NCBI GenBank assembly: GCA_946480015.1
Contig: CAMLIL010000022.1
Span: 1 to 62,546 of the forward strand
Reading direction: 5' to 3'
Source of the DNA: an uncultured Oxalobacteraceae bacterium
GTDB taxonomy: Bacteria > Pseudomonadota > Gammaproteobacteria > Burkholderiales > Burkholderiaceae
DNA: 62,546 nucleotides
The notes beneath the pieces are model-generated. The model searched no databases and was not told where the DNA came from. It saw only the letters and a list, made by a program, of their open reading frames with translations. Each line of letters begins with the position of its first letter. The stretch's first letter is position 1. The translations under genes and the position numbers were made by a program. Below are positions 1 to 7,248 of the stretch, one piece after another.

Positions 1-1163
1 TGATCGACAGCACCACCATGGTATTCGTACTGGCCCTGGGCAACCTGAGCCTGTGTGCCGCGCTGTTCTTTTACGAATTCGAGCGCAAGCGCTTCCTGGC
101 CATGTCCACCTGGGCCGTGTCGCGCCAGTTGCAGGCGGCCGCCTGGCTGCTGCTGTACTTCCGCGGCAACGGGCTGGTGCCCGATCCGATTTCCATCCCG
201 GCCGGCTACGCGCTGCTGTTCGGCGGCGTGGCGATCGAGTCGGGCGCGCTGTGGCAGGCCGCCGAGCGGCTGCGCTGGCGCCGCGTGATCTATCCGCTGC
301 TGGCCGTCGCCATCGCCGTATTCACCGCCTGCTACATGATCGACGAGCTGGGCCTGCGCGTGGTGGCCGGCGCCCTCATCCTGGGCATTTTTTACCTGTC
401 CCTGGCGGCGGCCCTGGCCACCGGCTGGAAGGGCGGCAGCATGCTGCGCCGTTTCCTGGTGCTGGCCATTGGCCTGCTGGCGCTGCTGGTGGCCGCGCGC
501 GGCCTGCTGGTACTGGTCATGCCGGGCGGCTGGGGATGGCTCAGCAACGCGCTGCTGCAACTGCTGTCGATCGGCGCCTTTTATCTCCTGATGCTGCTGG
601 GCGGCTTCGGCTACCTGCTGCTCACGCGCGAACAGCTGCAGCAGGAACTGGCGCGCCTGGACGTGATCGACCCTGTCACCGACGTGCCCAACCGGCGCGG
701 CTTCTTCAATACGCTGGCCCCCTGGCTGGCGCTGGCGCGCCGGCCAGGCGCGGCGACCGCGCTGGTGCTGATCGACCTGGACCATTTCAAGCGCGTCAAC
801 GACGGCTACGGCCATCCGGCCGGCGACACCGTGCTGCGCAGCGTGATCGACGTGTGCAAGCGCCAGCTGCGCGACAGCGACCAGCTGGGGCGGGTGGTCG
901 GGGTCGAATTCGCGCTGCTGCTGCCGCGCACCGGTCTGGCCGAAGCGATGCTGGTGGCCGAGCGCATCCGCGTCGCCATCGAAGCGACCCCGGTCAAGGC
1001 CGAGCGTGCGATGATTTCCATGACCGCCAGTTTCGGCGTGACTACCCTGCGCGCCGACGACACCAACGTCACCCTGTTCCAGCGCGCCGACCAGGCCCTG
1101 CGCGCGGCCAAGGAGTCTGGACGCAACCGCGTGGTGCAAGCCAACCCACTGCCTTCCGCATAA
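1..1163 (+). CDS. Membrane GGDEF-domain protein, degenerate active site; 5' end at window edge
   Basis: The reading frame is open to the window edge. The first bases (tgatcgacag) would complete a start codon if the preceding base is a purine or T, giving M-I-D-S-T-T in front of the ATG at 18. The N-terminal half (about residues 1-205, counted from the ATG at 18) has several hydrophobic membrane helices. The C-terminal half is a GGDEF domain, with DLDHFKRVND at the metal/substrate site. The signature itself reads VGVEF (residues 294-298) instead of GG(D/E)EF, so cyclic-di-GMP synthesis is doubtful. The inhibitory-site motif RxxD (RDSD, 285-288) is kept exactly five residues upstream. By family knowledge such proteins can act as cyclic-di-GMP receptors. 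The gene lies just upstream of ppx. Confidence 0.85.
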   Translation, partial: IDSTTMVFVLALGNLSLCAALFFYEFERKRFLAMSTWAVSRQLQAAAWLLLYFRGNGLVPDPISIPAGYALLFGGVAIESGALWQAAERLRWRRVIYPLLAVAIAVFTACYMIDELGLRVVAGALILGIFYLSLAAALATGWKGGSMLRRFLVLAIGLLALLVAARGLLVLVMPGGWGWLSNALLQLLSIGAFYLLMLLGGFGYLLLTREQLQQELARLDVIDPVTDVPNRRGFFNTLAPWLALARRPGAATALVLIDLDHFKRVNDGYGHPAGDTVLRSVIDVCKRQLRDSDQLGRVVGVEFALLLPRTGLAEAMLVAERIRVAIEATPVKAERAMISMTASFGVTTLRADDTNVTLFQRADQALRAAKESGRNRVVQANPLPSA

Positions 1164-1232
1164 AGGATACGACGTCATCACGGCGTCACACAGACCAGCT
1201 ACTGTGATAAATTTTGCAGCGGGAGAGCCTTC

Positions 1233-2717
1233 ATGTTAACGAACGAGAAAGAGGCTTGTATGTTTGCTGCCGTCGACCTGGGTTCCAACAGTTTTCGACT
1301 ACATGTCGGCAAGCACGATGGGGAAACCATCCGTGTATTGAAGAGTATGCGCGAACCGATCCGCCTGGCGGCGGGGCTCGACGCCAGCGGCAACCTGACC
1401 GACAGCGCCAAACACAGTGCGCTGGCCTGCCTGGCCAACTTCAAGGCGGCCCTCGATACCTACGAACTGGACGCGGTGCGCGTGGTCGCCACCTCGACCC
1501 TGCGGGTGGCGCGCAACGCGGCCGAATTCCTGCCCGCGCTGGAGCAGGCCATCGGCTACCCGATCGAGATCATCTCGGGTGAAGAAGAAGGCCGGCTCAT
1601 TTACATGGGCGTGGCCAACGCGCTGGCGGCGCCGTCCGAACGGCGGCTGGTGATCGACATCGGCGGCGGCTCCACCGAGCTGGCGCTGGGGCGCGGCCTG
1701 GAGATCGAACGGGTCGAATCGTTTTCGGTCGGCACGGTCAAGCAAAGCCTGAGCTTTTTCATCGGCGGGCGGGTCGATGCCGCGTCCTTCGAGGCGGCCA
1801 TTCTGTCGGCGCGCAGCCATTTCGAAGACGCCGCGCCGCCCTATCATCCGCAGTACTGGAAACACGCCTATGGCTCGTCCGGCACCATCCGCGCCATCGC
1901 CGAAATCATCGACCGGAACAATCTGGGCGACGGCAAGCTGAGCGCGGCCAGCCTGGACGCGCTGAAAAAGCGCTTCATCGCCTTCGGCCAGGTCAGCCGG
2001 ATCGAGCTCCCCGGGCTGCGGCCCGACCGCGCCGGCACCATCATCGGCGGGCTGGCGATCCTGATCGCGCTGGTGCACGAACTCGATATCCCCGTCATCA
2101 CCCCGGTCGAAGCGGGCCTGCGCATGGGCGTCATGTGGGACCTGTACCTGCGCTCGATGCAGCGCGACCGGCGCGACGAAGCGGTGCTGGCGCTGGCCGG
2201 CAAATTCCATGTCGACCAGAGCCGCGCCGCGCGCGTGGCCGGACAGGCCGGCAGCCTGTATGCCCAGCTCAAACCGGCCGGCAGCACCTACAGCCGTCTG
2301 CTGCACTGGAGCGCGCTGCTGCATGAAATGGGCATGGTGCTGTCGCAGACCGGCTACCACAAGCACGCCGCCTACATGGTCGAAAATGCCGACCTGCCGG
2401 GCTTCACCACGCGCGAGCAGAAAAGCATGGGGCGGCTGATCCTGGCGCAGAAGGGCAATCTGCGCAAGGTCAGCGAGCTGTTGACCGATCCGGATTTCGC
2501 CAAGGCGGTGCTGGCCTTGCGCATGGCGGTGCTGTTGATGCACGCGCGCATCGATGCCGATGCCGGGGAACTCAAGCTGCGCATGAAGAACCGCATCGAA
2601 CTGGAGATCAAGCGCGACTGGCTGGCCCACCATCCCACCCTGTCGTACTGGCTGGAGAAGGAGCAGGAGTGGTGGGATGACGTGGGCGTGGATTTCAGTA
2701 TGCGGTCGACGGCTTAG
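1233..2717 (+). CDS. ppx: Exopolyphosphatase, Ppx/GppA family
   Basis: Releases orthophosphate from polyphosphate chain ends or hydrolyses pppGpp; the Ppx/GppA family does either. The actin-like ATPase fold is shown by DLGSNSF near the N-terminus (residues 15-21) and the phosphate loop DIGGGS (142-147), followed by a helical HD-like C-terminal half. The length of 494 aa suits the long Ppx form. The ATG at 1233 has gggagag about 7 bases upstream. An in-frame ATG at 1260, also preceded by a purine-rich stretch, would give MFAAVDLGSNSF and is an equally good start. The partner kinase ppk lies 49 kb away in this window. Ppx rather than GppA is chosen from the presence of ppk and from betaproteobacterial habit. 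Confidence 0.9.
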   Translation: MLTNEKEACMFAAVDLGSNSFRLHVGKHDGETIRVLKSMREPIRLAAGLDASGNLTDSAKHSALACLANFKAALDTYELDAVRVVATSTLRVARNAAEFLPALEQAIGYPIEIISGEEEGRLIYMGVANALAAPSERRLVIDIGGGSTELALGRGLEIERVESFSVGTVKQSLSFFIGGRVDAASFEAAILSARSHFEDAAPPYHPQYWKHAYGSSGTIRAIAEIIDRNNLGDGKLSAASLDALKKRFIAFGQVSRIELPGLRPDRAGTIIGGLAILIALVHELDIPVITPVEAGLRMGVMWDLYLRSMQRDRRDEAVLALAGKFHVDQSRAARVAGQAGSLYAQLKPAGSTYSRLLHWSALLHEMGMVLSQTGYHKHAAYMVENADLPGFTTREQKSMGRLILAQKGNLRKVSELLTDPDFAKAVLALRMAVLLMHARIDADAGELKLRMKNRIELEIKRDWLAHHPTLSYWLEKEQEWWDDVGVDFSMRSTA

Positions 2718-2770
2718 GGGCTAAAGACTCCGTGACGCGCGCCCGGACCTGTGCGTCTGGGCGTCGAAGG

Positions 2771-2796
2771 CTGGGCACCCGGCCGAAAGTGCCCAG
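2771..2796. terminator. Hairpin downstream of ppx
   Basis: Perfect 8-bp inverted repeat CTGGGCAC / GTGCCCAG with a 10-base loop, between the convergent genes ppx and the small secreted protein. There is no clear T-tract, so it is a possible terminator or mRNA-end hairpin only. Confidence 0.4.
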
Positions 2797-2812
2797 TTGC
2801 CCAACTACTCGA

Positions 2813-3217
2813 TTACTTGCATTGCACCGAAGCCGAGCGGTTGTTTTCTGGCTTTTTTGTCTTGGTTGTGATTGTGCAGATGGTTGCCTTGTCGTCCAGC
2901 CTTCGGGCCAGCCGCATCCCGCCGTACATGCACCACAACCACCGTTCGCCATCGCCCATGGCGAAGCGAAACGTCTGAGTCGTCTTGGTCTCGTTGTCTG
3001 GTACCAAGTAGGTTTCCGTCTCCGGCGCCCCAGCCATCATCCCGGCCCCCATCAAGTGCTGCTGGCTCGGCACTGTCTGCCAGCCCACCACAGGAGTTCC
3101 CGGCCTCAGCACGTCCGCTTTGATGATGCCCGGACAGGTGGCGAACATATCGCCGGCAAATGCCGTGGCGCCCCCGGAGAACGCGCCAGCAAAGGTAATG
3201 AGAGCGAATAGGCGCAT
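2813..3217 (-). CDS. Small exported protein, STY0301-like; possible immunity partner
   Basis: A 134-residue protein with a signal peptide (MRLFALITFAGAFSGGATAFA) followed by a compact domain with cysteines in FATCPG, WLWCMYGG and ATICT and the spaced tryptophans and LVPD of the STY0301-type family, as I remember it. It starts 6 bases after the stop of the BPSL0067-like gene on the same strand, so the two are probably co-transcribed. A periplasmic protein directly downstream of a peptidoglycan-amidase-like gene fits an immunity protein, but this is inference from position and export signal. GC is visibly lower than in the flanking ppx. Confidence 0.6.
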   Translation of the reverse strand: MRLFALITFAGAFSGGATAFAGDMFATCPGIIKADVLRPGTPVVGWQTVPSQQHLMGAGMMAGAPETETYLVPDNETKTTQTFRFAMGDGERWLWCMYGGMRLARRLDDKATICTITTKTKKPENNRSASVQCK

Positions 3218-3223
3218 GGGGTG

Positions 3224-3631
3224 TCATCTTTCAATTACTGAGAAGGCTAACGGGTTACGGCTCCGATTGGGCCATGTTCCATCCTGTCGCTGCTCATGCT
3301 CACGGGGAATTGGCATGTGTCGGTAAACTACAACCAGGGAAGCATGATACTGCTCCACTACCCAGATGCCCGCTCCAGCGTGCGCGACGAAAATTGCCGC
3401 ATGTTGGCCGGTATTATTTCGAGGGAAGCGCCCATCAGGGCCGAACGTGGCAATGGCGGTGCCGCGCGCCAAACTGGGCAAGTCTTTCACCGATGCCCCT
3501 TTCCTCCAGTTCTGTGTGCTCACCCCGATCAAGCCGGGAACAAGTGCCTTTATCAAGTCCACACATTCACCAGTCCCAAAGAGTTCATGATTGTTTAGAG
3601 CACGAAGATCACCAGGATATCGAAAGGGCAT
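3224..3631 (-). CDS. BPSL0067-family protein, putative NlpC/P60-like amidase (T6SS effector candidate)
   Basis: About 135 residues. The fold signature is a catalytic-type cysteine in GTGECVDLIKAL (C23) and a histidine in TGQHAAIF (H77), with the family ending AFSVIE. I recognise it as the BPSL0067 family, which is probably related to Tae2-type T6SS amidases that cut peptidoglycan cross-links; that link is from memory. I chose the ATG at 3631 because GGAG lies 6 bases upstream and family members start MP(Y/F). In-frame ATGs at 3643 and 3667 give slightly longer forms. The partner downstream (2813-3217) carries a signal peptide. No VgrG, Hcp or PAAR gene is adjacent. Confidence 0.65.
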   Translation of the reverse strand: MPFRYPGDLRALNNHELFGTGECVDLIKALVPGLIGVSTQNWRKGASVKDLPSLARGTAIATFGPDGRFPRNNTGQHAAIFVAHAGAGIWVVEQYHASLVVVYRHMPIPREHEQRQDGTWPNRSRNPLAFSVIER

Positions 3632-3796
3632 AGGATTCTCCATCGCTTTAGGTTGCAGGAGTTCCATGTTCGCGCTGATTACACTGCGGCATATTGCTTT
3701 TCGGCAACGATAATACTTTGCTGGCCGTTCGACTACTAACGCACGCGCCCTGTGAGCATCCGTTGCTGACCTGACGCACTCGTCCGGAAGTGAGGC

Positions 3797-6016
3797 TTAG
3801 GCCGCCGCATCCCCGTGCGCTCGCCGCAAGCGATCAATCTTCCCACCCGTGACGAGTTCGCCGAAATGGACCTTGCCCACCGAAATATCGTGGTAGGCGC
3901 CGACCAGGCCCATCTCGCCCCGCTGCAGGCATCCGCGCAGGTATTCGCTGCTGTTGACGATTTCGGCGAGCGAATTTTCGACGTTCTGCCGCGTGACCTG
4001 TTCGAGCACCGCCTTGTCGCCAGAGGCAACATCATGCGTCGAGCAGTGGCACTGCCGGATGGCCAGCTGAATCTTGCCGGTGATCGCGCCGATGCTGTGC
4101 GCCTGTTCGCCCTTCATCGCCAGGCCGATCGCACCGCAGCTGGAGTGACCCTTCACCACAATCAGCTTGGCGCCCAGCTTGGAGGCGATTTCCAGACTGC
4201 CGATAATCTCGCGGCTGATGATGTTGCCGGCAATGCGAATGGTCAGCAGGTCGCCCAGGCCGGCGTCGAAGATGATTTCCGGTGATGTCCGCGAGTCGAT
4301 GCAGTTGACCACCACGGCCATGGGGTGCTGGCCGGATGCGGTGGCGTCCACCTGATGGTGGTAGTACTTTTCCGTCCAGCGTCCCTCGATAAACCGTTGA
4401 TTGCCATCGCGCAGCAGTTGCAGCACTTCTTCCGGACGCAGCTTGTTCTGGGTTTCCTTATCCAGCACGGTGACGAACTGGATCGGATCGTGCAGGGAAT
4501 ACTTTTCGCGCAATCCGATCACATTGAGCTGGACGTTGCGCTCTGTGGCCACCACATCGCGGAAGTCCTGGATGGTTTCCAGCACATCGTTGTCGATATA
4601 GTCGGACTTGCTCGCGTCGATCAGCACCTTCGAGTCGTTGGGAATGTCCCATAGGGTGGACTTGATGGTCGCCTTGTTCAGGAAAGACACCTGGTTCGGC
4701 AATTCCATTTTGATGACGTCGCCGATGTGCAGGCGGTACTGCTCAAGCGAGTAAGGATTGCGGAAATTGCTGCGTGCGAGATAAAACATACTCGTCGCCA
4801 GGCCGATCAGTACGCCCATCAGCAGGTCGGTGAACACGATCGCGGCCACCGTGACGGCAAATGGCAGAAATTGCGACCAGCCTTTCTGGTACATATCGCG
4901 AAACAGCGACACCTTGGCCAGCTTGTAGCCGGTCATGATGAGGATCGCCGCCAGTGCCGACAGGGGGATCAGATTGAGCGCCGGACTCAGTACCAGTATG
5001 CTGGCGAGCATGAAAACGCCATGCAGGACCGCCGATGCCTTGGTCTTGTTGCCGGTCTGGATATTGACCGAGCTGCGCACGATGACCGACGTCACCGGCA
5101 GGCCGCCGAACAGGCCGGCGCAAATATTGCCCACGCCTTGAGCCACCAGTTCGCGATTGGGCGGTGTTTCACGTTTATGGGGATCGAGTTTATCGACCGC
5201 TTCGATATTGAGCAGTGTTTCCAGGGAGGCTACAATCGCGATCGTGACGCCAACCACCCACACATCGGCATTACCGAAATGGCTGAGGTTGGGCAGGTGC
5301 AAATACGCGCCCAGGTTGCCGGTGTCGATCGGCGGCAGCTCCACCAGATGTTCCGGGCCGATCGCAAACCAGGGCATGAATTGCGTGAATAAAAGATTGA
5401 GTATTACGCCCATCACTACCACAAACAGCGATGCGGGCAATAACTTGACGTTCTTGAGCGGCGTTCTATCCCAGTAATACAGAACCAGAATGGAGAGCAG
5501 GGCAATAACGACAGCGCCGGGGGTAAATACGTCGAAAGCGCGCATTATCTCCGAGAACGTATTTTCTCCATTCGCCTGAATGAACGAAAATCCGTCGTTC
5601 TTTGTGTCGTAGCCGACCGCGTGCGGAATCTGCTTGAGTATCAGGAGAATCCCGATTGCCGCCAGCAGGCCTTTGATGACATTGGACGGTATATAGTTTG
5701 CGATAAATCCGGCGCGGAAAATACCCATTGCCAGTTGCAGGCAGCCGGCGATCAGTATCGACGTCAGCAGGATGTCGAATGCCCCCAGCTTGGTGATCGA
5801 TGCCAGTATCACCGCGGCGAGGCCGGCGGCCGGGCCGCTGACGCTGGTCTGCGATTTGCTGATGATGCCGACGACGATGCCGCCGATGATACCGGCGATA
5901 ATCCCCGACAGCAGTGGTGCGCCCGAGGCCAGCGCGACACCGAGACATAAGGGCAGGGCAACCAGAAAGACCACAATACTCGCCGGCAGGTCATGCTTTA
6001 GATGTTGAATATTCAT
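3797..6016 (-). CDS. SulP-type anion transporter fused to beta-carbonic anhydrase
   Basis: A 739-residue inner-membrane protein. Residues 1 to about 400 are a SulP permease with many membrane helices (ALPLCLGVALASG, QTSVSGPAAGLAA, IPSNVIKGLLAAIGILL). Residues of roughly 420-530 form a STAS-like cytoplasmic part. The C-terminus is a beta-class carbonic anhydrase with the complete zinc set CIDSR (C572, D574, R576), H624 and C627. The likely role is bicarbonate uptake coupled to CO2/bicarbonate interconversion at the inner face. Substrate choice (bicarbonate rather than sulfate) is inferred from the fusion. The stretch upstream to the next gene is AT-rich and probably holds its promoter. Confidence 0.85.
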   Translation of the reverse strand: MNIQHLKHDLPASIVVFLVALPLCLGVALASGAPLLSGIIAGIIGGIVVGIISKSQTSVSGPAAGLAAVILASITKLGAFDILLTSILIAGCLQLAMGIFRAGFIANYIPSNVIKGLLAAIGILLILKQIPHAVGYDTKNDGFSFIQANGENTFSEIMRAFDVFTPGAVVIALLSILVLYYWDRTPLKNVKLLPASLFVVVMGVILNLLFTQFMPWFAIGPEHLVELPPIDTGNLGAYLHLPNLSHFGNADVWVVGVTIAIVASLETLLNIEAVDKLDPHKRETPPNRELVAQGVGNICAGLFGGLPVTSVIVRSSVNIQTGNKTKASAVLHGVFMLASILVLSPALNLIPLSALAAILIMTGYKLAKVSLFRDMYQKGWSQFLPFAVTVAAIVFTDLLMGVLIGLATSMFYLARSNFRNPYSLEQYRLHIGDVIKMELPNQVSFLNKATIKSTLWDIPNDSKVLIDASKSDYIDNDVLETIQDFRDVVATERNVQLNVIGLREKYSLHDPIQFVTVLDKETQNKLRPEEVLQLLRDGNQRFIEGRWTEKYYHHQVDATASGQHPMAVVVNCIDSRTSPEIIFDAGLGDLLTIRIAGNIISREIIGSLEIASKLGAKLIVVKGHSSCGAIGLAMKGEQAHSIGAITGKIQLAIRQCHCSTHDVASGDKAVLEQVTRQNVENSLAEIVNSSEYLRGCLQRGEMGLVGAYHDISVGKVHFGELVTGGKIDRLRRAHGDAAA

Positions 6017-6465
6017 GTGATTATGTGGGTGAAGAGTGGTTATCAGGCAGACGTGTGTCCGCCCGGCATCAGTCGCAATGCCGCACGGAAAAATAAATTC
6101 TAGGCTTATTAAGGATGTAACGCACCAATATGATGCGCTCCATCCGAGTTTCGAAAAAGCTCTGGTATCGACTAAATAAAATATAACACGTGCGTTACGG
6201 GGGCATGGCGCACGATAGGCTATATCCGTATTGGAATAACTATTTCAAAAAGCCTTTCTCCCGGACGTTATTGGAGAATATCGGAGAAATAACTTTTCAT
6301 AATATCGGATATATTTAATTGCTATGTCGAGGGCGGCGCCATCCGCGGGAAGTGTGGCCCTGCTTCGTGGGCCAGCGCCAAAATATTTCCTGCACTTAGC
6401 AAAAATTGCCTAAACTGCTAGACTGCCTGCTCACACCTGGAACCAGGCCACAGGAAGGAAAATGG
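6017..6465. other. 449-bp AT-rich divergent intergenic region
   Basis: Lies between the SulP-carbonic anhydrase gene (leftward) and the binding-protein gene (rightward). It is much richer in A+T than the flanks up to about 6320, with several tata/ttaat stretches suitable for promoters. A small inverted repeat TGGCCC / GGGCCA sits at about 6355-6374. I see no convincing ORF and cannot place a defined operator. Confidence 0.4.
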
Positions 6466-7248
6466 ATGCGGTTTCTTCACCATCGATGGCGGCGCGTGCT
6501 GGCGGCCGCGTTGCTTTTGCTCGCCGGCGCCCCGGTGCCGGCAAAGGACACCGTCACGCTCTGTTTCGAGCGCCAGCAAGTGCTGCCATGGCGCACCGTG
6601 GAGGGCCGCGGCCTGAATTTCGAGATGCTCAAGCTGGTGGCGGCCCGTCTCGACATCGTGTTCGCTTATCAGAGCATGCCGTGGAAGCGCTGCCTTGAGC
6701 AGCTCAAGGCCAACCAGGTCGGCGGCGCCTTTGCAGTGAGCTTCAACACGAGCCGCATGGAAGTGGGGGGATTTCCAGGTGGTAATCCGGCCGATGCCAG
6801 CAAGCGCATGCATATCGATAAATATGTCCTGATCCGGCGCAAGGGCGCCACCATCGACTGGGACGGCAAGACCCTGAAGAACGTCGATGGCGCCATCGGC
6901 GTACAGCTGGGTTATTCGGTGAGTGAATTCTTGCGCGCAATGGACGTGGCGGTCGACGAAGGCAGCCAGCGCGCCGGCGAACTGGCGCAAAAGCTGCTGG
7001 CCGGACGGCTGGCCGCGGCGGCCATGGGGGGCAGCGATGCCGCCGTCCTGATGAATGGACCACTGGGCGCCCAGCTCGAAGTGGTGCCAGTACCGCTGAT
7101 CGAAAAGCCGTATTTCCTGGTGCTATCGCACGCGCTGGTGGCCGGCCAGCCCAAGCTGGCCGAGCGCATCTGGAAGGGCATTGAAGAAGTGCGCAACAGT
7201 GCGGCATATAAAAAGCTCCAGCGCGAAGCGGAAGGAGGCCATCATTAA
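6466..7248 (+). CDS. Periplasmic substrate-binding protein (SBP_bac_3-like)
   Basis: A 260-residue exported protein. The N-terminus (MRFLHHRWRRVLAAALLLLAG) is a typical signal peptide ending near APVPAKD. The body has the pattern of small extracellular solute-binding proteins: an LPWRTVEGRGLNFEMLKLVA segment followed by PWKRCLEQLKANQVGGAF. I chose the ATG at 6466 because aggaagga lies about 6 bases upstream; a longer in-frame start at 6406 would disrupt the signal peptide. The stop codon lies inside the ribosome-binding/start region of the hybrid kinase. The protein therefore probably feeds ligand information to that sensor rather than to a transporter; no permease gene is nearby. The ligand is unknown. 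Confidence 0.75.
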   Translation: MRFLHHRWRRVLAAALLLLAGAPVPAKDTVTLCFERQQVLPWRTVEGRGLNFEMLKLVAARLDIVFAYQSMPWKRCLEQLKANQVGGAFAVSFNTSRMEVGGFPGGNPADASKRMHIDKYVLIRRKGATIDWDGKTLKNVDGAIGVQLGYSVSEFLRAMDVAVDEGSQRAGELAQKLLAGRLAAAAMGGSDAAVLMNGPLGAQLEVVPVPLIEKPYFLVLSHALVAGQPKLAERIWKGIEEVRNSAAYKKLQREAEGGHH

